A stretch of 56,723 nucleotides of DNA from Gammaproteobacteria bacterium (GCA_018401885.1 JAGYKB010000016.1:1-56723), one strand, 5' to 3'; shown: positions 15,377 to 24,927, counted from the stretch's first letter. Numbers and translations: made by a program. Notes: generated by a model from the sequence alone, not told the origin.

Positions 15377-16552
15377 CTATTTCGTCGTCGCCGAAAAGAG
15401 GGGGAGTGCAGCGACCTCTTTGTCGATTGAATCGACTCTGCGCCGATACTCGACGCTGGTGCGATCGTCATAGCTGGCCTCAAATTCAAGCTGCGAAAGG
15501 CCGTCCCTGTTGCTGCTAACGAGGGGTATTAAGTCTGCATCGCTTCTGATTTTTTGTACGCGGGACTGAAATTCGAGGGCAGATGCTTCACTCTCAACTG
15601 CCAGTTGTGCGAGCTTTATTCCTACTCGGTTTGCAGTAAGATCCGAAAAGCTGAAGCCCGAGCGGTAGCGAGCATCGAAGGCCTCCTTTCCAGTAGAGAT
15701 GATTTCAGCGAGCGGAACGCCGGCTGTCGCAGCGATAGAGGCCGAGTTGATGACGTGCTGCGCGAGATCCCGGCGGCGCCTAAGCCTGATCTCCGGTGAA
15801 TAGGGTGTAACGCTCGAGCGACTCGAGTGAACTAGATGGTCGGATAGGGCAAAGAGCAGCGCCGTGTTCTCTGTTTGTGGGCTCGATCCGGTTCTGCTTC
15901 TCTCAGCCGCTGCGGCAGCCAAGGGTGGTAGAATTTCACTAAGAGCCACCGCGCGTCGCTCTTTGGGTAAACGAGAGAGATAATCTCTCAGTGTCGCGCC
16001 GTAAATTTTGCTAATCGCAAATACCTCCGGCGGAACCGTCACTCGCTGGAGATCCCAGCTAAGGTGATCAAGCACCTCTCGGTCCACATTAAACTGCAGA
16101 ACCGCTTGCTGCGGACTCAGCTCTAGGCTGCCGAACGCGCGAGTCAGCTCGTCGTGTAATGCGAATAGGGTCACCATTCTCTCGTTTGGCATCCCCGCTA
16201 TTATTTTTTCTGCGACCCATTCGGCGAAAAGGTAAGGTACAGGCAGGTTGCCGATCCGAAGTTGATCGATAGTCGGATAGGAATCGACGCCCGCGCTTCG
16301 AATGATAAAAGCGATATTGATGTAAGGATCTATCCAGAAACCAACTTTTTTCGAAGCGAACAGTGGTGTGCTGAGCTCAACAGATAGGCTGTCGGTTGCC
16401 AGCCTCACGCGTCCAACCGCCTGCCGATCGGGAAGCAACAAGGTGAAGCTCGCGTTGAGCGCTGCCTCGAGCTCTTCGGCGGTGAGGGCAATCCTTTGAC
16501 CAGACGCGAAAGGCGTCGGCGCCGCTCCATATGCTGCAGAGGGTTCGTCCAC
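15377..16552 (-). CDS. Exported hypothetical protein with apparent N-terminal frameshift
   Basis: I do not recognise a named family. The frame from a GTG at 16552 gives 391 residues: an early beta-rich region (VGRVRLATDSLSVELSTPLF, GFWIDPYINIAFII), then LPVPYLFAEWVAEKI, then mostly helical sequence to the C-terminus. The family-like sequence continues upstream of the GTG in the same frame (SRSLKLDSDTPQGLGNLLSN) until a TAG at about 16640. Immediately before that, one base out of frame, lies an excellent signal peptide (MLAAVLPVLLLAVQ, ATG at 16680-16682). Dropping one C from the CCCC run at 16632-16635 fuses the two into a normal secreted protein. Either the gene is frameshifted, or the base is a sequence error, or translation slips here. 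It stands alone, upstream of the sulfhydrylase. Confidence 0.7.
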   Translation of the reverse strand: MDEPSAAYGAAPTPFASGQRIALTAEELEAALNASFTLLLPDRQAVGRVRLATDSLSVELSTPLFASKKVGFWIDPYINIAFIIRSAGVDSYPTIDQLRIGNLPVPYLFAEWVAEKIIAGMPNERMVTLFALHDELTRAFGSLELSPQQAVLQFNVDREVLDHLSWDLQRVTVPPEVFAISKIYGATLRDYLSRLPKERRAVALSEILPPLAAAAAERSRTGSSPQTENTALLFALSDHLVHSSRSSVTPYSPEIRLRRRRDLAQHVINSASIAATAGVPLAEIISTGKEAFDARYRSGFSFSDLTANRVGIKLAQLAVESEASALEFQSRVQKIRSDADLIPLVSSNRDGLSQLEFEASYDDRTSVEYRRRVDSIDKEVAALPLFSATTK

Positions 16553-16625
16553 TCCGCCCAGCGCGTTGCTGAGTAGGTTGCCAAGCCCTTGCGGCGTGTC
16601 GGAATCGAGCTTCAGCGACCGGCTT

Positions 16626-16682
16626 TCAACCGGGGTCTAGTTGAACTGCGAGGAGCAGAACAGGCAGGACGGCGGCGAGCAT
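16626..16682 (-). other. Detached signal-peptide coding segment
   Basis: An ATG at 16680-16682 opens 18 codons ending in TGA (16626-16628). The peptide is hydrophobic throughout (MLAAVLPVLLLAVQLDPG) and looks like the missing export signal of the hypothetical protein downstream on this strand. The two frames would join if the C run at 16632-16635 were one base shorter. A modest AGG lies a few bases upstream of the ATG. Confidence 0.55.
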
Positions 16683-16977
16683 AGCGACCTAGACCGCCCA
16701 CAGACGCGAGCAATCGATGGAATCGATTTCTGGTGTTAACCAAATTGCTCTGTTTGCTCGGCATGGGGCGACGCTTCGTTTTAACTTGAGTCACTACATT
16801 GTCACGAGTTTCGATGGCTCTGTCACCTGCTCACTTGAAATAGCCTTTCGTTTGACCTCGGAAGTGACTCGCATAATCGTCAACTCTTTGACTTTATTGA
16901 CGAAGCCTCTACCAGATTTCGCGTCTCCGCCCAAGTCCTCCACGCGCTGCAGAGGAGATATCAGGGCCTCTCTGGCT

Positions 16978-17005
16978 TTGATTAGAGGGGCTCCTGTGCT
17001 ACAGT
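16978..17005 (+). promoter_or_regulatory. Candidate sigma-70 promoter of hppA
   Basis: TTGATT (16978-16983) and TACAGT (17000-17005) are spaced by 16 bases and lie about 45 bases upstream of the hppA ATG. The rest of the gap from 16683 to 17048 shows no credible gene or structure to me. Confidence 0.45.
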
Positions 17006-17048
17006 CCGCGCCTTTAAATAAACAGTCCTTGTAGGGGGATACTTTTCG

Positions 17049-19178
17049 ATGGCGAGTACAACAATTCTAATGACGGTGGCACTGTCGCTACTGGGCTTGG
17101 CGATTGCTTTGTTCTATATGAAGAAAGTGAACGACATCCCTGTAGATATGGGCCTCGAGGCGGATCAATCTGAGCGTCTCAGGTTTATACACACAGCGAT
17201 TGCCGAAGGCGCGATGGCGTTCCTGAAGCAAGAATACAAGTTTATGACAATCTTCATGGTTGGCTTTGGTATTCTTATCTTCCTCGCTATCGACGATCAG
17301 CATACTCCTCAGTACAACGAAGGGCTCTACACGGCTCTAGCCTTCCTCTTCGGCGGACTCATTTCAGTCGCTTCAGGTTACATCGGAATGAAAGTGGCGA
17401 CCGCAGGTAATGCGCGCACAACGGTGTCTGCTAAGCAAAGTATATCAAAGGCTTACGATGTGGCGATCAACTCGGGTGCAGTCATGGGCTTTGCGCTCGT
17501 GGGTCTTGCAACACTCGGTCTTGTTGTTGTTTACGTTGTCATGTCTTCACTTATGTCTGAACTTGGCCCTGAGAATAATCATATCCTCATGGAAGTGATT
17601 GCAGGCTTCGGTCTGGGCGGTTCGACTATTGCGCTCTTCGCCCGTGTTGGCGGCGGCATTTTCACCAAGGCGGCTGATGTTGGCGCTGACTTGGTGGGTA
17701 AAGTCGAGCAAGGCATCCCTGAAGATGATCCTCGCAACCCCGCGGTAATCGCCGATAACGTAGGCGACAACGTGGGCGACGTAGCGGGAATGGGCGCTGA
17801 CCTCTTCGGTTCTTGTGCAGAGAGCACCTGTGCTGCCATGGTAATTAGTGCAGCTGCATTTGCGACAAATACAGACGCGTTGCTCTATCCGATTCTTATT
17901 TCGGCGGTCGGTATTCCTATCAGCTTGCTGACTAAACTCCTCGTGTCGGTTAAAGAAGAAGATGACGTAGCGCCTGCGCTTATGAAGCTTCTTATTATTT
18001 CAAGCGCCTTGATGGCGGTTGTGATGTATTTCGTCACTCTCGCAATGATTCCTGCCGATTTCGTGATTGGTGAGAACACATACAGCAGCCTTGGCGTTTA
18101 CTTCTGCTTCCTATCAGGACTTGTGTCTGGCCTCGCGGTTGGCCTACTGACCGGTTACTACACCTCTGAAAAGTACGCGCCGGTTCAAGAAGTAGCGAAG
18201 TCTTGCGAAACGGGCGTAGCGACAAACATCATTTATGGTCTCGCACTAGGCTATAAGAGCACAGTATTACCGTATGTCTGCATCGCTATAAGCATCTTCG
18301 TCTCGTGGGAGCTTGCTGGTATGTACGGCGTAGCCATTGCTTCACTCGGCATGCTGGGCACACTCGTCATCGCGTTGATGATCGACGCCTACGGCCCAGT
18401 TGCTGACAATGCCGGCGGCATCGCAGAGATGGTCGGTCTAGAGGCAGAAGTTCGTCGTCGCACTGACGTGCTCGACTCTGCGGGCAACACGACAGCGGCG
18501 ATCGGTAAAGGTTTTGCTATCGGTGCGGCGATCCTGACATCACTTGCTCTATTCGCAGCCTTCATCACGATTTCTGAAAAGCTAAGTGGCGAAGCCTTCG
18601 CGATGAGCTTGCTCAATCCGCTCGTCTTCACAAGCGTCTTTATCGGTGCAGTTCTGCCGTTCTTGTTTACCGCAATGACTATGAAATCAGTCGGTAAAGC
18701 AGCCTTTGCGATGATTGAAGAGGTACGTCATCAGTTCCGCACTATACCAGGCATCATGGAAGGCACCGGTAAGCCAGACTACGCAAAGTGTGTTGCCATC
18801 TCTACGCAAGCGGCGCTAAAAGAAATGATTGCGCCTGGCGTATTGATCATGGGTACGCCTCTCGTTGTTGGCTACCTATTCGGTGTCGAAGCAGTTGCCG
18901 GTGTTCTCGCGGGCTCTCTCGTTTGTGGCGGTGTTTTGGCGATTTCTGCCTCAAACAGCGGCGGCGCATGGGACAATGCCAAGAAGTATATCGAAGCAGG
19001 CAACCTCGGCGGCAAGGGCTCTGAAGAGCACAAAGCGGCGGTTGTTGGCGATACAGTAGGCGACCCTCTTAAAGATACATCGGGTCCTTCACTGAACATT
19101 CTGATTAAACTGTCTGCGATTTTGAGCGTTGTTTTCGCACCGTTCTTTGTCCAGTACGGCGGAATCCTGCTAGGCTAA
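17049..19178 (+). CDS. hppA: Membrane-bound cation-pumping pyrophosphatase, K+-dependent type
   Basis: Hydrolyses cytoplasmic pyrophosphate and pumps H+ (or Na+) across the inner membrane. It has 709 residues with about 16 membrane segments. The Mg-PPi site is [20 protein letters not shown] followed by [19 protein letters not shown], and a second acidic motif near the end is [19 protein letters not shown]. At the position that separates the two classes the sequence is [10 protein letters not shown] (residues about 479-488), with Ala where K+-independent enzymes have Lys, so this is the K+-dependent class. That class includes H+- and Na+-pumping forms, which I cannot separate. The ribosome binding site is AGGGGGA. 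It is a single-gene transcript with its own terminator. Confidence 0.95.
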   Translation: MASTTILMTVALSLLGLAIALFYMKKVNDIPVDMGLEADQSERLRFIHTAIAEGAMAFLKQEYKFMTIFMVGFGILIFLAIDDQHTPQYNEGLYTALAFLFGGLISVASGYIGMKVATAGNARTTVSAKQSISKAYDVAINSGAVMGFALVGLATLGLVVVYVVMSSLMSELGPENNHILMEVIAGFGLGGSTIALFARVGGGIFTKAADVGADLVGKVEQGIPEDDPRNPAVIADNVGDNVGDVAGMGADLFGSCAESTCAAMVISAAAFATNTDALLYPILISAVGIPISLLTKLLVSVKEEDDVAPALMKLLIISSALMAVVMYFVTLAMIPADFVIGENTYSSLGVYFCFLSGLVSGLAVGLLTGYYTSEKYAPVQEVAKSCETGVATNIIYGLALGYKSTVLPYVCIAISIFVSWELAGMYGVAIASLGMLGTLVIALMIDAYGPVADNAGGIAEMVGLEAEVRRRTDVLDSAGNTTAAIGKGFAIGAAILTSLALFAAFITISEKLSGEAFAMSLLNPLVFTSVFIGAVLPFLFTAMTMKSVGKAAFAMIEEVRHQFRTIPGIMEGTGKPDYAKCVAISTQAALKEMIAPGVLIMGTPLVVGYLFGVEAVAGVLAGSLVCGGVLAISASNSGGAWDNAKKYIEAGNLGGKGSEEHKAAVVGDTVGDPLKDTSGPSLNILIKLSAILSVVFAPFFVQYGGILLG

Positions 19179-19222
19179 GCCTACGCGGTTAAGCTTGGGG
19201 GAGAACTCTTCCTCGGGCAAAT

Positions 19223-19258
19223 AAAAAAGGAGGCACTTAAGAGTGGCCTCCTTTTTTT
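19223..19258. terminator. Intrinsic terminator after hppA
   Basis: A GGAGGC(A)CT.../...AGT(G)GCCTCC stem (19229-19251) is preceded by six A and followed by seven T. It ends the hppA transcript and, being flanked by A and T runs on both sides, could also stop leftward-reading transcription. Confidence 0.9.
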
Positions 19259-19373
19259 ATTCTAGCGATTTTTGCTTGCTTTAACTTGCAGCATTTCTCC
19301 AACCGGGTGCTATCCCAACCTGCGCCTACCGAGCAATTTTCTCTGCGCAATTGTCTCCAATCATTAGAACCCA

Positions 19374-20066
19374 TTAGTTGCTGCGGCTCTCGAAATGATA
19401 GAGCACCCATCCGTCAAATTCGGTGCTTGCTTTTTGCGCACCTTCACTCGCATCTGCGCGTTCTCCTGCGCTGCGCCAAGTCAGTCTAGCCGATCGCACA
19501 CACTGATAGATGCGAAATGAATTGGTGTTTTCAATGATGAGATTACGCACCGAGGGATTTAGCGTGTAATTGGATATCTCTACCAGTTTCCAGCCCTCTG
19601 CCATTGTCCGTGCGACGCAATCGTCACCTGTTAGTAGGTCTACAAGCGGCAAGTTGGTCTCAGCATAACGCTCTGCGCGCAGGCGGAGACTCAGATTAAG
19701 TTCGGTTTGGTCGTTCTCAGAGGGCAGGTCGATAAAACTAATCTTCTCGAGAGTGATCGCCTGCTGTGTAAGATTCTGAGCAACGAGTCGCAGGCCATCA
19801 TCGGTGTTTTCCCCCCATGCTGCTGAAAACAAAGCGAATTTGATCGGACTCTCGGCAGAGGATCCCTCCTCTGCGCCGGTGCCTTGAGCGGAGAGAGTCG
19901 GGGCTGCGAGTATTGCCAGAGCTGTCACAGCTGTCACAGTCGATTTCGCTAGCCACCCGAGGGTGCTTATGCGTGCCGAGCCCTCGGTTTGTTCGCAGAA
20001 AGCCACACTGCTCGTCGAGCCATGCCTGATAGTGAATTGAGAGGGTTGTACGTGGGTAGCTGTCAT
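19374..20066 (-). CDS. Exported hypothetical protein
   Basis: I do not recognise a family. From the ATG at 20064-20066 the protein has 230 residues. A polar N-terminal stretch of about 35 residues precedes a hydrophobic segment (STVTAVTALAILAAPTLSAQ) that looks like a signal peptide or anchor with an AxA-type end. The mature part has two cysteines (GDDCVARTM and RIYQCVRS) that could pair in the periplasm, and a beta-rich pattern. The frame remains open to 20147 upstream, but the extension is arginine-rich and runs towards the divergent gene. It is transcribed away from apbC. The last part of the gap before it (19259-19373) holds nothing I recognise. Confidence 0.6.
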   Translation of the reverse strand: MTATHVQPSQFTIRHGSTSSVAFCEQTEGSARISTLGWLAKSTVTAVTALAILAAPTLSAQGTGAEEGSSAESPIKFALFSAAWGENTDDGLRLVAQNLTQQAITLEKISFIDLPSENDQTELNLSLRLRAERYAETNLPLVDLLTGDDCVARTMAEGWKLVEISNYTLNPSVRNLIIENTNSFRIYQCVRSARLTWRSAGERADASEGAQKASTEFDGWVLYHFESRSN

Positions 20067-20189
20067 GTCCCCGATTCTAGGCCGTGGTCGCGCCCGTGTC
20101 AGCCATTTTTCAAATAGCGCGCGCATTAATGCGCGCGACGGGGACAAATTTGCTAAGCTTTCAAGCTAACTAGTTCAAGCACATTGATC

Positions 20190-21023
20190 ATGGGGCAAGG
20201 CGTGAAAAAATTGGAGAACATAAAGCATATTGTCTGTGTCGCGTCGGGAAAAGGAGGGGTTGGTAAATCGACGACTGCTGCGAACCTCGCGCTTGCACTG
20301 AGCGCACAGGGGCTTGCAGTAGGTTTGCTCGATGCCGATATTTACGGCCCGAGTCTGCCGCTAGTTATGGGTATCGCTGCAGGCACGCGTCCTGAAATTA
20401 GGGATAAGCGTCTTATGGTGCCGCTGCGTGCACATGGTATCGAATGTAATTCGATGGGATTCTTGGTCGACGAGCGCACTGCTATGGTTTGGCGCGCCCC
20501 AATGGTCGTGTCCGCGTTTACTCAAATTCTCACTGATACTGCGTGGTCGGCTCTCGATTATTTGATTATTGATATGCCACCGGGTACCGGCGATATTCAA
20601 CTGAGCCTCGCTCAGACGGTAGCGGTGCGTGGCGCAGTTATCGTAACGACGCCTCAGGACATTGCACTCTCGGATGCCCGTAAGGGAATCGAAATGTTTA
20701 AGAAAGTAGGGGTGCCTGTGCTAGGAGTTGTCGAGAATATGAGCGTGCATATCTGTAACAACTGTGGTCATGCCGAGGCGATTTTCGGAAGCGGCGGTGG
20801 CGATAGACTGGCGCAAGACTACGGCGTCGAAGTGATCGGACGCTTGCCCCTCGATATAAATATTCGCGAACAAACCGATCTTGGGGTTCCTGTGGTAGCA
20901 TCTTCTCAGCATCCTAATCTGAAAGAGGCTTACGCCGAACTTGCCCGAGGCGTTCACGCGCAGGCACTTGCCCAGGAAGCTCGCGCGAACGCTGCGCCGA
21001 TGATTTCAGTTGCGGATGACTAG
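20190..21023 (+). CDS. apbC: Mrp/ApbC iron-sulfur cluster carrier ATPase
   Basis: P-loop NTPase of the Mrp/NBP35 family that binds and delivers [4Fe-4S] clusters. It shows a deviant Walker A GKGGVGKST near residue 20, DADIYGPS (A'), DMPPGTGD (Walker B region) and the cluster-binding pair Cys189/Cys192 in CNNCG. The protein is about 278 residues and lacks the N-terminal MIP18/DUF59 domain present in E. coli Mrp. The start is uncertain: TTG at 20184, ATG at 20190 and GTG at 20202 are all possible, and I chose the ATG. Confidence 0.93.
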   Translation: MGQGVKKLENIKHIVCVASGKGGVGKSTTAANLALALSAQGLAVGLLDADIYGPSLPLVMGIAAGTRPEIRDKRLMVPLRAHGIECNSMGFLVDERTAMVWRAPMVVSAFTQILTDTAWSALDYLIIDMPPGTGDIQLSLAQTVAVRGAVIVTTPQDIALSDARKGIEMFKKVGVPVLGVVENMSVHICNNCGHAEAIFGSGGGDRLAQDYGVEVIGRLPLDINIREQTDLGVPVVASSQHPNLKEAYAELARGVHAQALAQEARANAAPMISVADD

Positions 21024-21075
21024 TCTGCGCAAGGATTGATAGATCGCCATCGAGCGTGAAAGTGTGTGTTTAGAA

Positions 21076-21087
21076 AATAAAAAGAGG
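21076..21087 (+). promoter_or_regulatory. CA motif over the ribosome binding site of the AGCS symporter
   Basis: AATAAAAA (21076-21083, AANAANAA pattern) runs directly into the GAGG ribosome binding site of the gene starting with GTG at 21095. This is the layout of Hfq/Crc target sites in Pseudomonas mRNAs. A single match in an A-rich leader is weak evidence. Confidence 0.4.
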
Positions 21088-21094
21088 AAAACCA

Positions 21095-22765
21095 GTGGAC
21101 GCAGTTAACGACCTTCTCATTCTTATCGATAGCTATCTCGGCAGCGCCGTATGGTTTCCTTTCTTGCTTCTTTCGGTAGGCATCTTCTTCACTCTCTATT
21201 TAGGTTTCCCCCAGATTCGCTATTTTAAGCATGCGATAGGAGTCACAACAGGCCGCTTCGATAAGGAAGACGCGAAGGGCGATACCTCCCATTTTCAAGC
21301 GCTCGCAACTGCGTTGTCGGGTACGGTTGGTACGGGAAACATTGGTGGCGTTGCGCTCGCGCTTCATCTTGGTGGGCCTGCTGCGCTTTTCTGGATGTGG
21401 GTCACTGCCTTTTTCGGTATGACAAGTAAATTCGTCGAGGTAACTCTCTCCCATAAATACCGTGAACAGACAGCCGACGGAACAATGGCCGGGGGTCCGA
21501 TGTATTACATGGAGAAGGGGATGAATGCCAAATGGTTGGCTGTCATTTTTGCCATGGCGACAGTGCTCAGTTCTTTCGGTACCGGCAGCCTACCGCAAAT
21601 CAACAGCATAGCGGCGGGTCTGCAGAGCACATTTAATATTGAGCCGATAATGACAGGGGCCGTGCTCGCTGTGCTTCTTGCGCTCGTGATCATCGGCGGA
21701 ATCAAGCGCATTGCGGCAGTGGCTGCGGCGATAGTGCCAACGATGGCGATACTTTATATGGTCGGCGCTTTCGCGGTAATTCTGCCTAATCTTGGCAATA
21801 TCGGCCCCTCTTTCATTGCGATTTTCAGCGACGCGTTTACCGGATCTGCTGCTACTGGTGGCTTTCTCGGTGCGACCTTCGCCTATGTATTCGATCGTGG
21901 CGTAAATCGCGGCCTCTACTCTAACGAGGCGGGGCAGGGCTCGGCGCCTATCGCACACGCTTCAGCACGCACAGACGAGCCTGCAGACGAGGGCATGGTG
22001 TCGATTTTGGAGCCTTTTATAGACACGATCGTGATCTGCACAATAACCGGATTGGTTATTTTGTCTTCGGGAGCATGGAAGGAAAAATTCGATAACGAAT
22101 TCCAGCGTGCAGACATGCGCTTTGTCGCCGGTGCCTACAGTGAGCAAGAGCCCGCAGATGTCGCGCAGATGTTTTCGCTGCTCAACGGTGATGAAACGGC
22201 AGCGAGCCTCTATTCCGGTGACCTGATCATCCGCGACGGTCGCGCGTTGAACTCGCAGGACTTCACCCTGATTGCTTCGCGTTCTTTCGCTGAAGAAGTT
22301 GTATTTGCGCGCGACGACGTGCCGCTTAGCGGCACCCTCCGCGTGACCGAGGGGCGACTCGATGACTCCGAAGTGGAAGTCTCAGGAATCTCTCTGATTC
22401 ACTCGGTGCCGCTAACGACGGTGGCATTCAGCCGTGGCTATTTCGGCGACTATGGGCAATATGTAGTCTCGATAGGACTTATGCTCTTCGCATTCTCTAC
22501 AGCCATTGCCTGGTCTTACTACGGTGACCGTGCGATGACCTATTTGCTCGGGCCTAAGTCTGTGTTGCCCTATCGCATCGTCTATGTGGCCGGATTCTTT
22601 TACGCAGCATTCGCCGATACAACTATTATCTGGAATCTTGCGCTTATCACGATAGTGTTGATGACGGTGCCGAATCTGTTTGGGCTATTATTCATGCACA
22701 AAGAGATGAAGAAAACCGTCAGCGACTACTGGGAAAAAACCGAGCACGGCAAGCACAAAGCTTAG
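21095..22765 (+). CDS. Alanine/glycine:cation symporter family protein with large insertion
   Basis: AGCS-family Na+-coupled amino-acid symporter in the inner membrane. Family hallmarks include [19 protein letters not shown] near residues 67-85, [11 protein letters not shown] near 131 and [18 protein letters not shown] near 275. The protein has 556 residues, against about 450-480 usually. The excess is a polar block at about residues 329-443 (from [12 protein letters not shown] to LTTVAFS), between two late membrane segments, that resembles no part of ordinary family members. Translation starts at a GTG behind AGAGGAAAA. It is convergent with the SSS symporter gene, only 4 bases apart. Substrate (alanine, glycine or related) is inferred from the family. 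Confidence 0.9.
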   Translation: MDAVNDLLILIDSYLGSAVWFPFLLLSVGIFFTLYLGFPQIRYFKHAIGVTTGRFDKEDAKGDTSHFQALATALSGTVGTGNIGGVALALHLGGPAALFWMWVTAFFGMTSKFVEVTLSHKYREQTADGTMAGGPMYYMEKGMNAKWLAVIFAMATVLSSFGTGSLPQINSIAAGLQSTFNIEPIMTGAVLAVLLALVIIGGIKRIAAVAAAIVPTMAILYMVGAFAVILPNLGNIGPSFIAIFSDAFTGSAATGGFLGATFAYVFDRGVNRGLYSNEAGQGSAPIAHASARTDEPADEGMVSILEPFIDTIVICTITGLVILSSGAWKEKFDNEFQRADMRFVAGAYSEQEPADVAQMFSLLNGDETAASLYSGDLIIRDGRALNSQDFTLIASRSFAEEVVFARDDVPLSGTLRVTEGRLDDSEVEVSGISLIHSVPLTTVAFSRGYFGDYGQYVVSIGLMLFAFSTAIAWSYYGDRAMTYLLGPKSVLPYRIVYVAGFFYAAFADTTIIWNLALITIVLMTVPNLFGLLFMHKEMKKTVSDYWEKTEHGKHKA

Positions 22766-22769
22766 CGCT

Positions 22770-24446
22770 TTATTCGCCTGGCAGACGAATGCGCTCGACG
22801 ATTTCCGTAACCTCGTTCGGAGGCGACGGAGTGAGTCGAGCGACGGCAATGGCAACACACGTGTTTATTAGCGTCCCTAATGTGCCAATGCCTTCAGGTG
22901 AGATACCAAAAAGCCAACTCTCTTCGTTATCAATCGAAGGATTCAGAAAGCGGAAATAGATGATGTAGGCAGCAGTAAAGCCAAAGCCCGCAATCATGCC
23001 CGCAATCGCGCCTTCCTTATTCATTCGCTTCCAAAAGATGCCGAGCACAATAGCAGGGAAGAACGAGGCGGCGGCAAGGCCGAAAGCAAAGGCGACTACT
23101 TGCGCTACATATGCTGGTGGATACATGCCGAAATAGCCGGCAACGAGCACCGCAATAAATATTGCGAGTCTTGCGTAAAGCAACTCTTTTTTATCACTAA
23201 TGTCGGGCATGAAGCTGCGCTTCATCATGTCGTGTGCGACAGAGGTCGAAATAACGAGTAACAAGCCTGCAGCTGTCGATAGCGCGGCGGCAAGCGCGCC
23301 CGCCACCACTAAGGCAATAACCCAATCCGGCAAGTCTGCTATTTCGGGATTAGCGAGCACCATGATGTCGCGGTTTACATCAAGTTCGTTGATCGTCGGA
23401 TCGCCAACGTATTGAATTCGACCGTCACCATTTTTGTCGTCAAAAGTGATGAGTTTAGTTGTCTCCCATTTCTTAAACCACTCAGGCATTGCGGTATATT
23501 CAGCGTTGCTTACCGTGTTGATTAAGTTGGTTTTTGCGAACGCGGCAACCGCCGGGGCTGTGGTATAGAGAATGGCGATAAAAATAAGCGCATAGCCAGC
23601 TGAGCGACGCGCATCGCGAACATTCGGAACAGTAAAGAAGCGGATGATTACATGGGGCAGACCTGCGGTACCAAACATGAGTGCGGCGGTAATGAAAAAG
23701 ACATCTTGAGTACTACGCTGCCCTTCGGTGTAGGTCGCGAATCCGAGTGCTTCGCTCATACCATCTAAGCGGTCGAGTAGATACCCCCCGCCGTAGGCTT
23801 CGGTGAGCTCTGCACCAAAACCAATCTGAGGGATCGGTTGGCCGGTCATCATTAGCGAGATAAACACCGCTGGAACAGTGAAGGCGAAAATGAGCACACA
23901 GTACTGGGCAACCTGAGTGTAGGTGATGCCTTTCATACCGCCGAGCACTGCATAGAAAAAGACTATCGCCATGCCAATGAGCACGCCGGTTTCTATTCGG
24001 ACCTCTAAGAAGCGCGAGAAGACGATACCGGCGCCCTGCATTTGACCGCAAACATACACAAACGAAATAACTATAGCGCAGAAGACAGCGATCAATCGTG
24101 CCGACTGAGAATAATAGCGGTCGCCGATAAAATCGGGAACGGTAAATTTACCAAATTTACGCAGATAGGGAGCCAGCAATAGAGCGAGCAAAACGTAGCC
24201 CCCGGTCCAGCCCATCAAGTAGAAAGTGCCGTCGCGGCCGAGGAAAGAAATGAGTCCCGCCATCGAGATAAACGAGGCGGCGGACATCCAATCTGCGGCG
24301 GTTGCCATGCCGTTTGCGAGAGGCGGGACGCCTCCGCCTGCAACGTAGAATTCCTTCGTGGATGAAGCGCGCGACCAAATCGCTATGCCGATATAAAGGC
24401 TGAAGGACAGGAAAACGAAGAGGTAAGTCCAAATCTGAACGTTCAT
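22770..24446 (-). CDS. Sodium:solute symporter, acetate/carboxylate-type
   Basis: SSS-family symporter of 558 residues and about 13 membrane segments, with the conserved GGGVPPLANGMATAADWMSA stretch at about residues 37-56 and GWTGGYVLLALLLAPYLRKF near 79. It belongs with the actP-like group (the VC_2705 type) that is paired with a DUF4212 partner, as here, and is usually linked to acetate or other short carboxylates. A soluble insertion with acidic motifs (FDDKNGDGRIQYVGD near residue 330) resembles an EF-hand-like DxDGD loop. Its ATG overlaps the stop of the DUF4212 gene by four bases, so translation, and any control at the upstream gene's leader, is coupled. The exact substrate is not determinable. 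Confidence 0.9.
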   Translation of the reverse strand: MNVQIWTYLFVFLSFSLYIGIAIWSRASSTKEFYVAGGGVPPLANGMATAADWMSAASFISMAGLISFLGRDGTFYLMGWTGGYVLLALLLAPYLRKFGKFTVPDFIGDRYYSQSARLIAVFCAIVISFVYVCGQMQGAGIVFSRFLEVRIETGVLIGMAIVFFYAVLGGMKGITYTQVAQYCVLIFAFTVPAVFISLMMTGQPIPQIGFGAELTEAYGGGYLLDRLDGMSEALGFATYTEGQRSTQDVFFITAALMFGTAGLPHVIIRFFTVPNVRDARRSAGYALIFIAILYTTAPAVAAFAKTNLINTVSNAEYTAMPEWFKKWETTKLITFDDKNGDGRIQYVGDPTINELDVNRDIMVLANPEIADLPDWVIALVVAGALAAALSTAAGLLLVISTSVAHDMMKRSFMPDISDKKELLYARLAIFIAVLVAGYFGMYPPAYVAQVVAFAFGLAAASFFPAIVLGIFWKRMNKEGAIAGMIAGFGFTAAYIIYFRFLNPSIDNEESWLFGISPEGIGTLGTLINTCVAIAVARLTPSPPNEVTEIVERIRLPGE

Positions 24447-24754
24447 TGCTTCACCTCTTTCTGGGTTTGTGCTGTGTTAGATTGCGCGGTTATTTCATCT
24501 GCATTATCACTTGCATATTGCGCATCGAGTTTATCCATCAGTCGAATGTAGACGAGGATCAATACAACGAAAACGAGGATGGAGCCCTGCTGGGCCATCC
24601 AGAAGCCGAGTTTGAATCCGGCGAATCTAATTGAATCGAGTGCATCGACGAAGAGGATGCCTGCGCCAAAGGAGGCTATGAACCAAACAAGGAGAAGTGA
24701 AGCGACTATTTTGAGATTGGACTTCCAATAAGAGTTAGCGCTGTTGCTAGACAT
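24443..24754 (-). CDS. DUF4212 small membrane subunit of SSS symporter
   Basis: Membrane protein of 103 residues with two hydrophobic segments: IVASLLLVWFIASFGAGILF, then a span beginning GFWMAQQGSILVFVVLIL. The YWKSNLKI start and FWMAQQGS motif are typical of DUF4212 proteins, which occur almost always directly upstream of a VC_2705-type SSS symporter and probably act as its partner subunit. The C-terminus is a polar cytoplasmic tail. The gene begins behind GAGGG, with CA motifs overlapping the leader. Confidence 0.9.
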   Translation of the reverse strand: MSSNSANSYWKSNLKIVASLLLVWFIASFGAGILFVDALDSIRFAGFKLGFWMAQQGSILVFVVLILVYIRLMDKLDAQYASDNADEITAQSNTAQTQKEVKQ

Positions 24755-24759
24755 GATTA

Positions 24760-24778
24760 CCCTCTTGTTATTATTTTT
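24760..24778 (-). promoter_or_regulatory. Hfq/Crc-type CA motif at the DUF4212-SSS leader
   Basis: On the minus strand the bases AAAAATAATAACAA (24778-24765) contain three overlapping AANAANAA matches (24778-24771, 24775-24768, 24772-24765). They run directly into the GAGGG ribosome binding site (24764-24760), five bases before the ATG at 24752-24754. In Pseudomonas such motifs at start regions of catabolic mRNAs are bound by Hfq with Crc to block translation. The CrcZ-like RNA in this window carries the same motif class. Confidence 0.65.
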
Positions 24779-24927
24779 GAAGTTGAGTCTTTCTAGTAGA
24801 GACCTCTGCTCTCGATAGTAGCATCGTTGTTCGGAATAGGTATAGATGGAGTCCGGGCGTAACTCAGTCTCAAGATTAGGCTGCGTCAGTTAGCAGAAGA
24901 GGGGGGGTAGGGCGCTAAGCAAGAGCA

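Noticed and set aside
16612..16794. 60-codon minus-strand ORF (MTQVKTKRRPM...) overlapping the detached signal peptide
   Set aside because: Arginine-rich with no domain. It might supply an N-terminal extension, but the separate hydrophobic signal peptide explains the region better.
16717..17034. 105-codon plus-strand ORF upstream of hppA
   Set aside because: No ribosome binding site, no recognisable domain, composition unlike neighbours, and it runs through the hppA promoter region.
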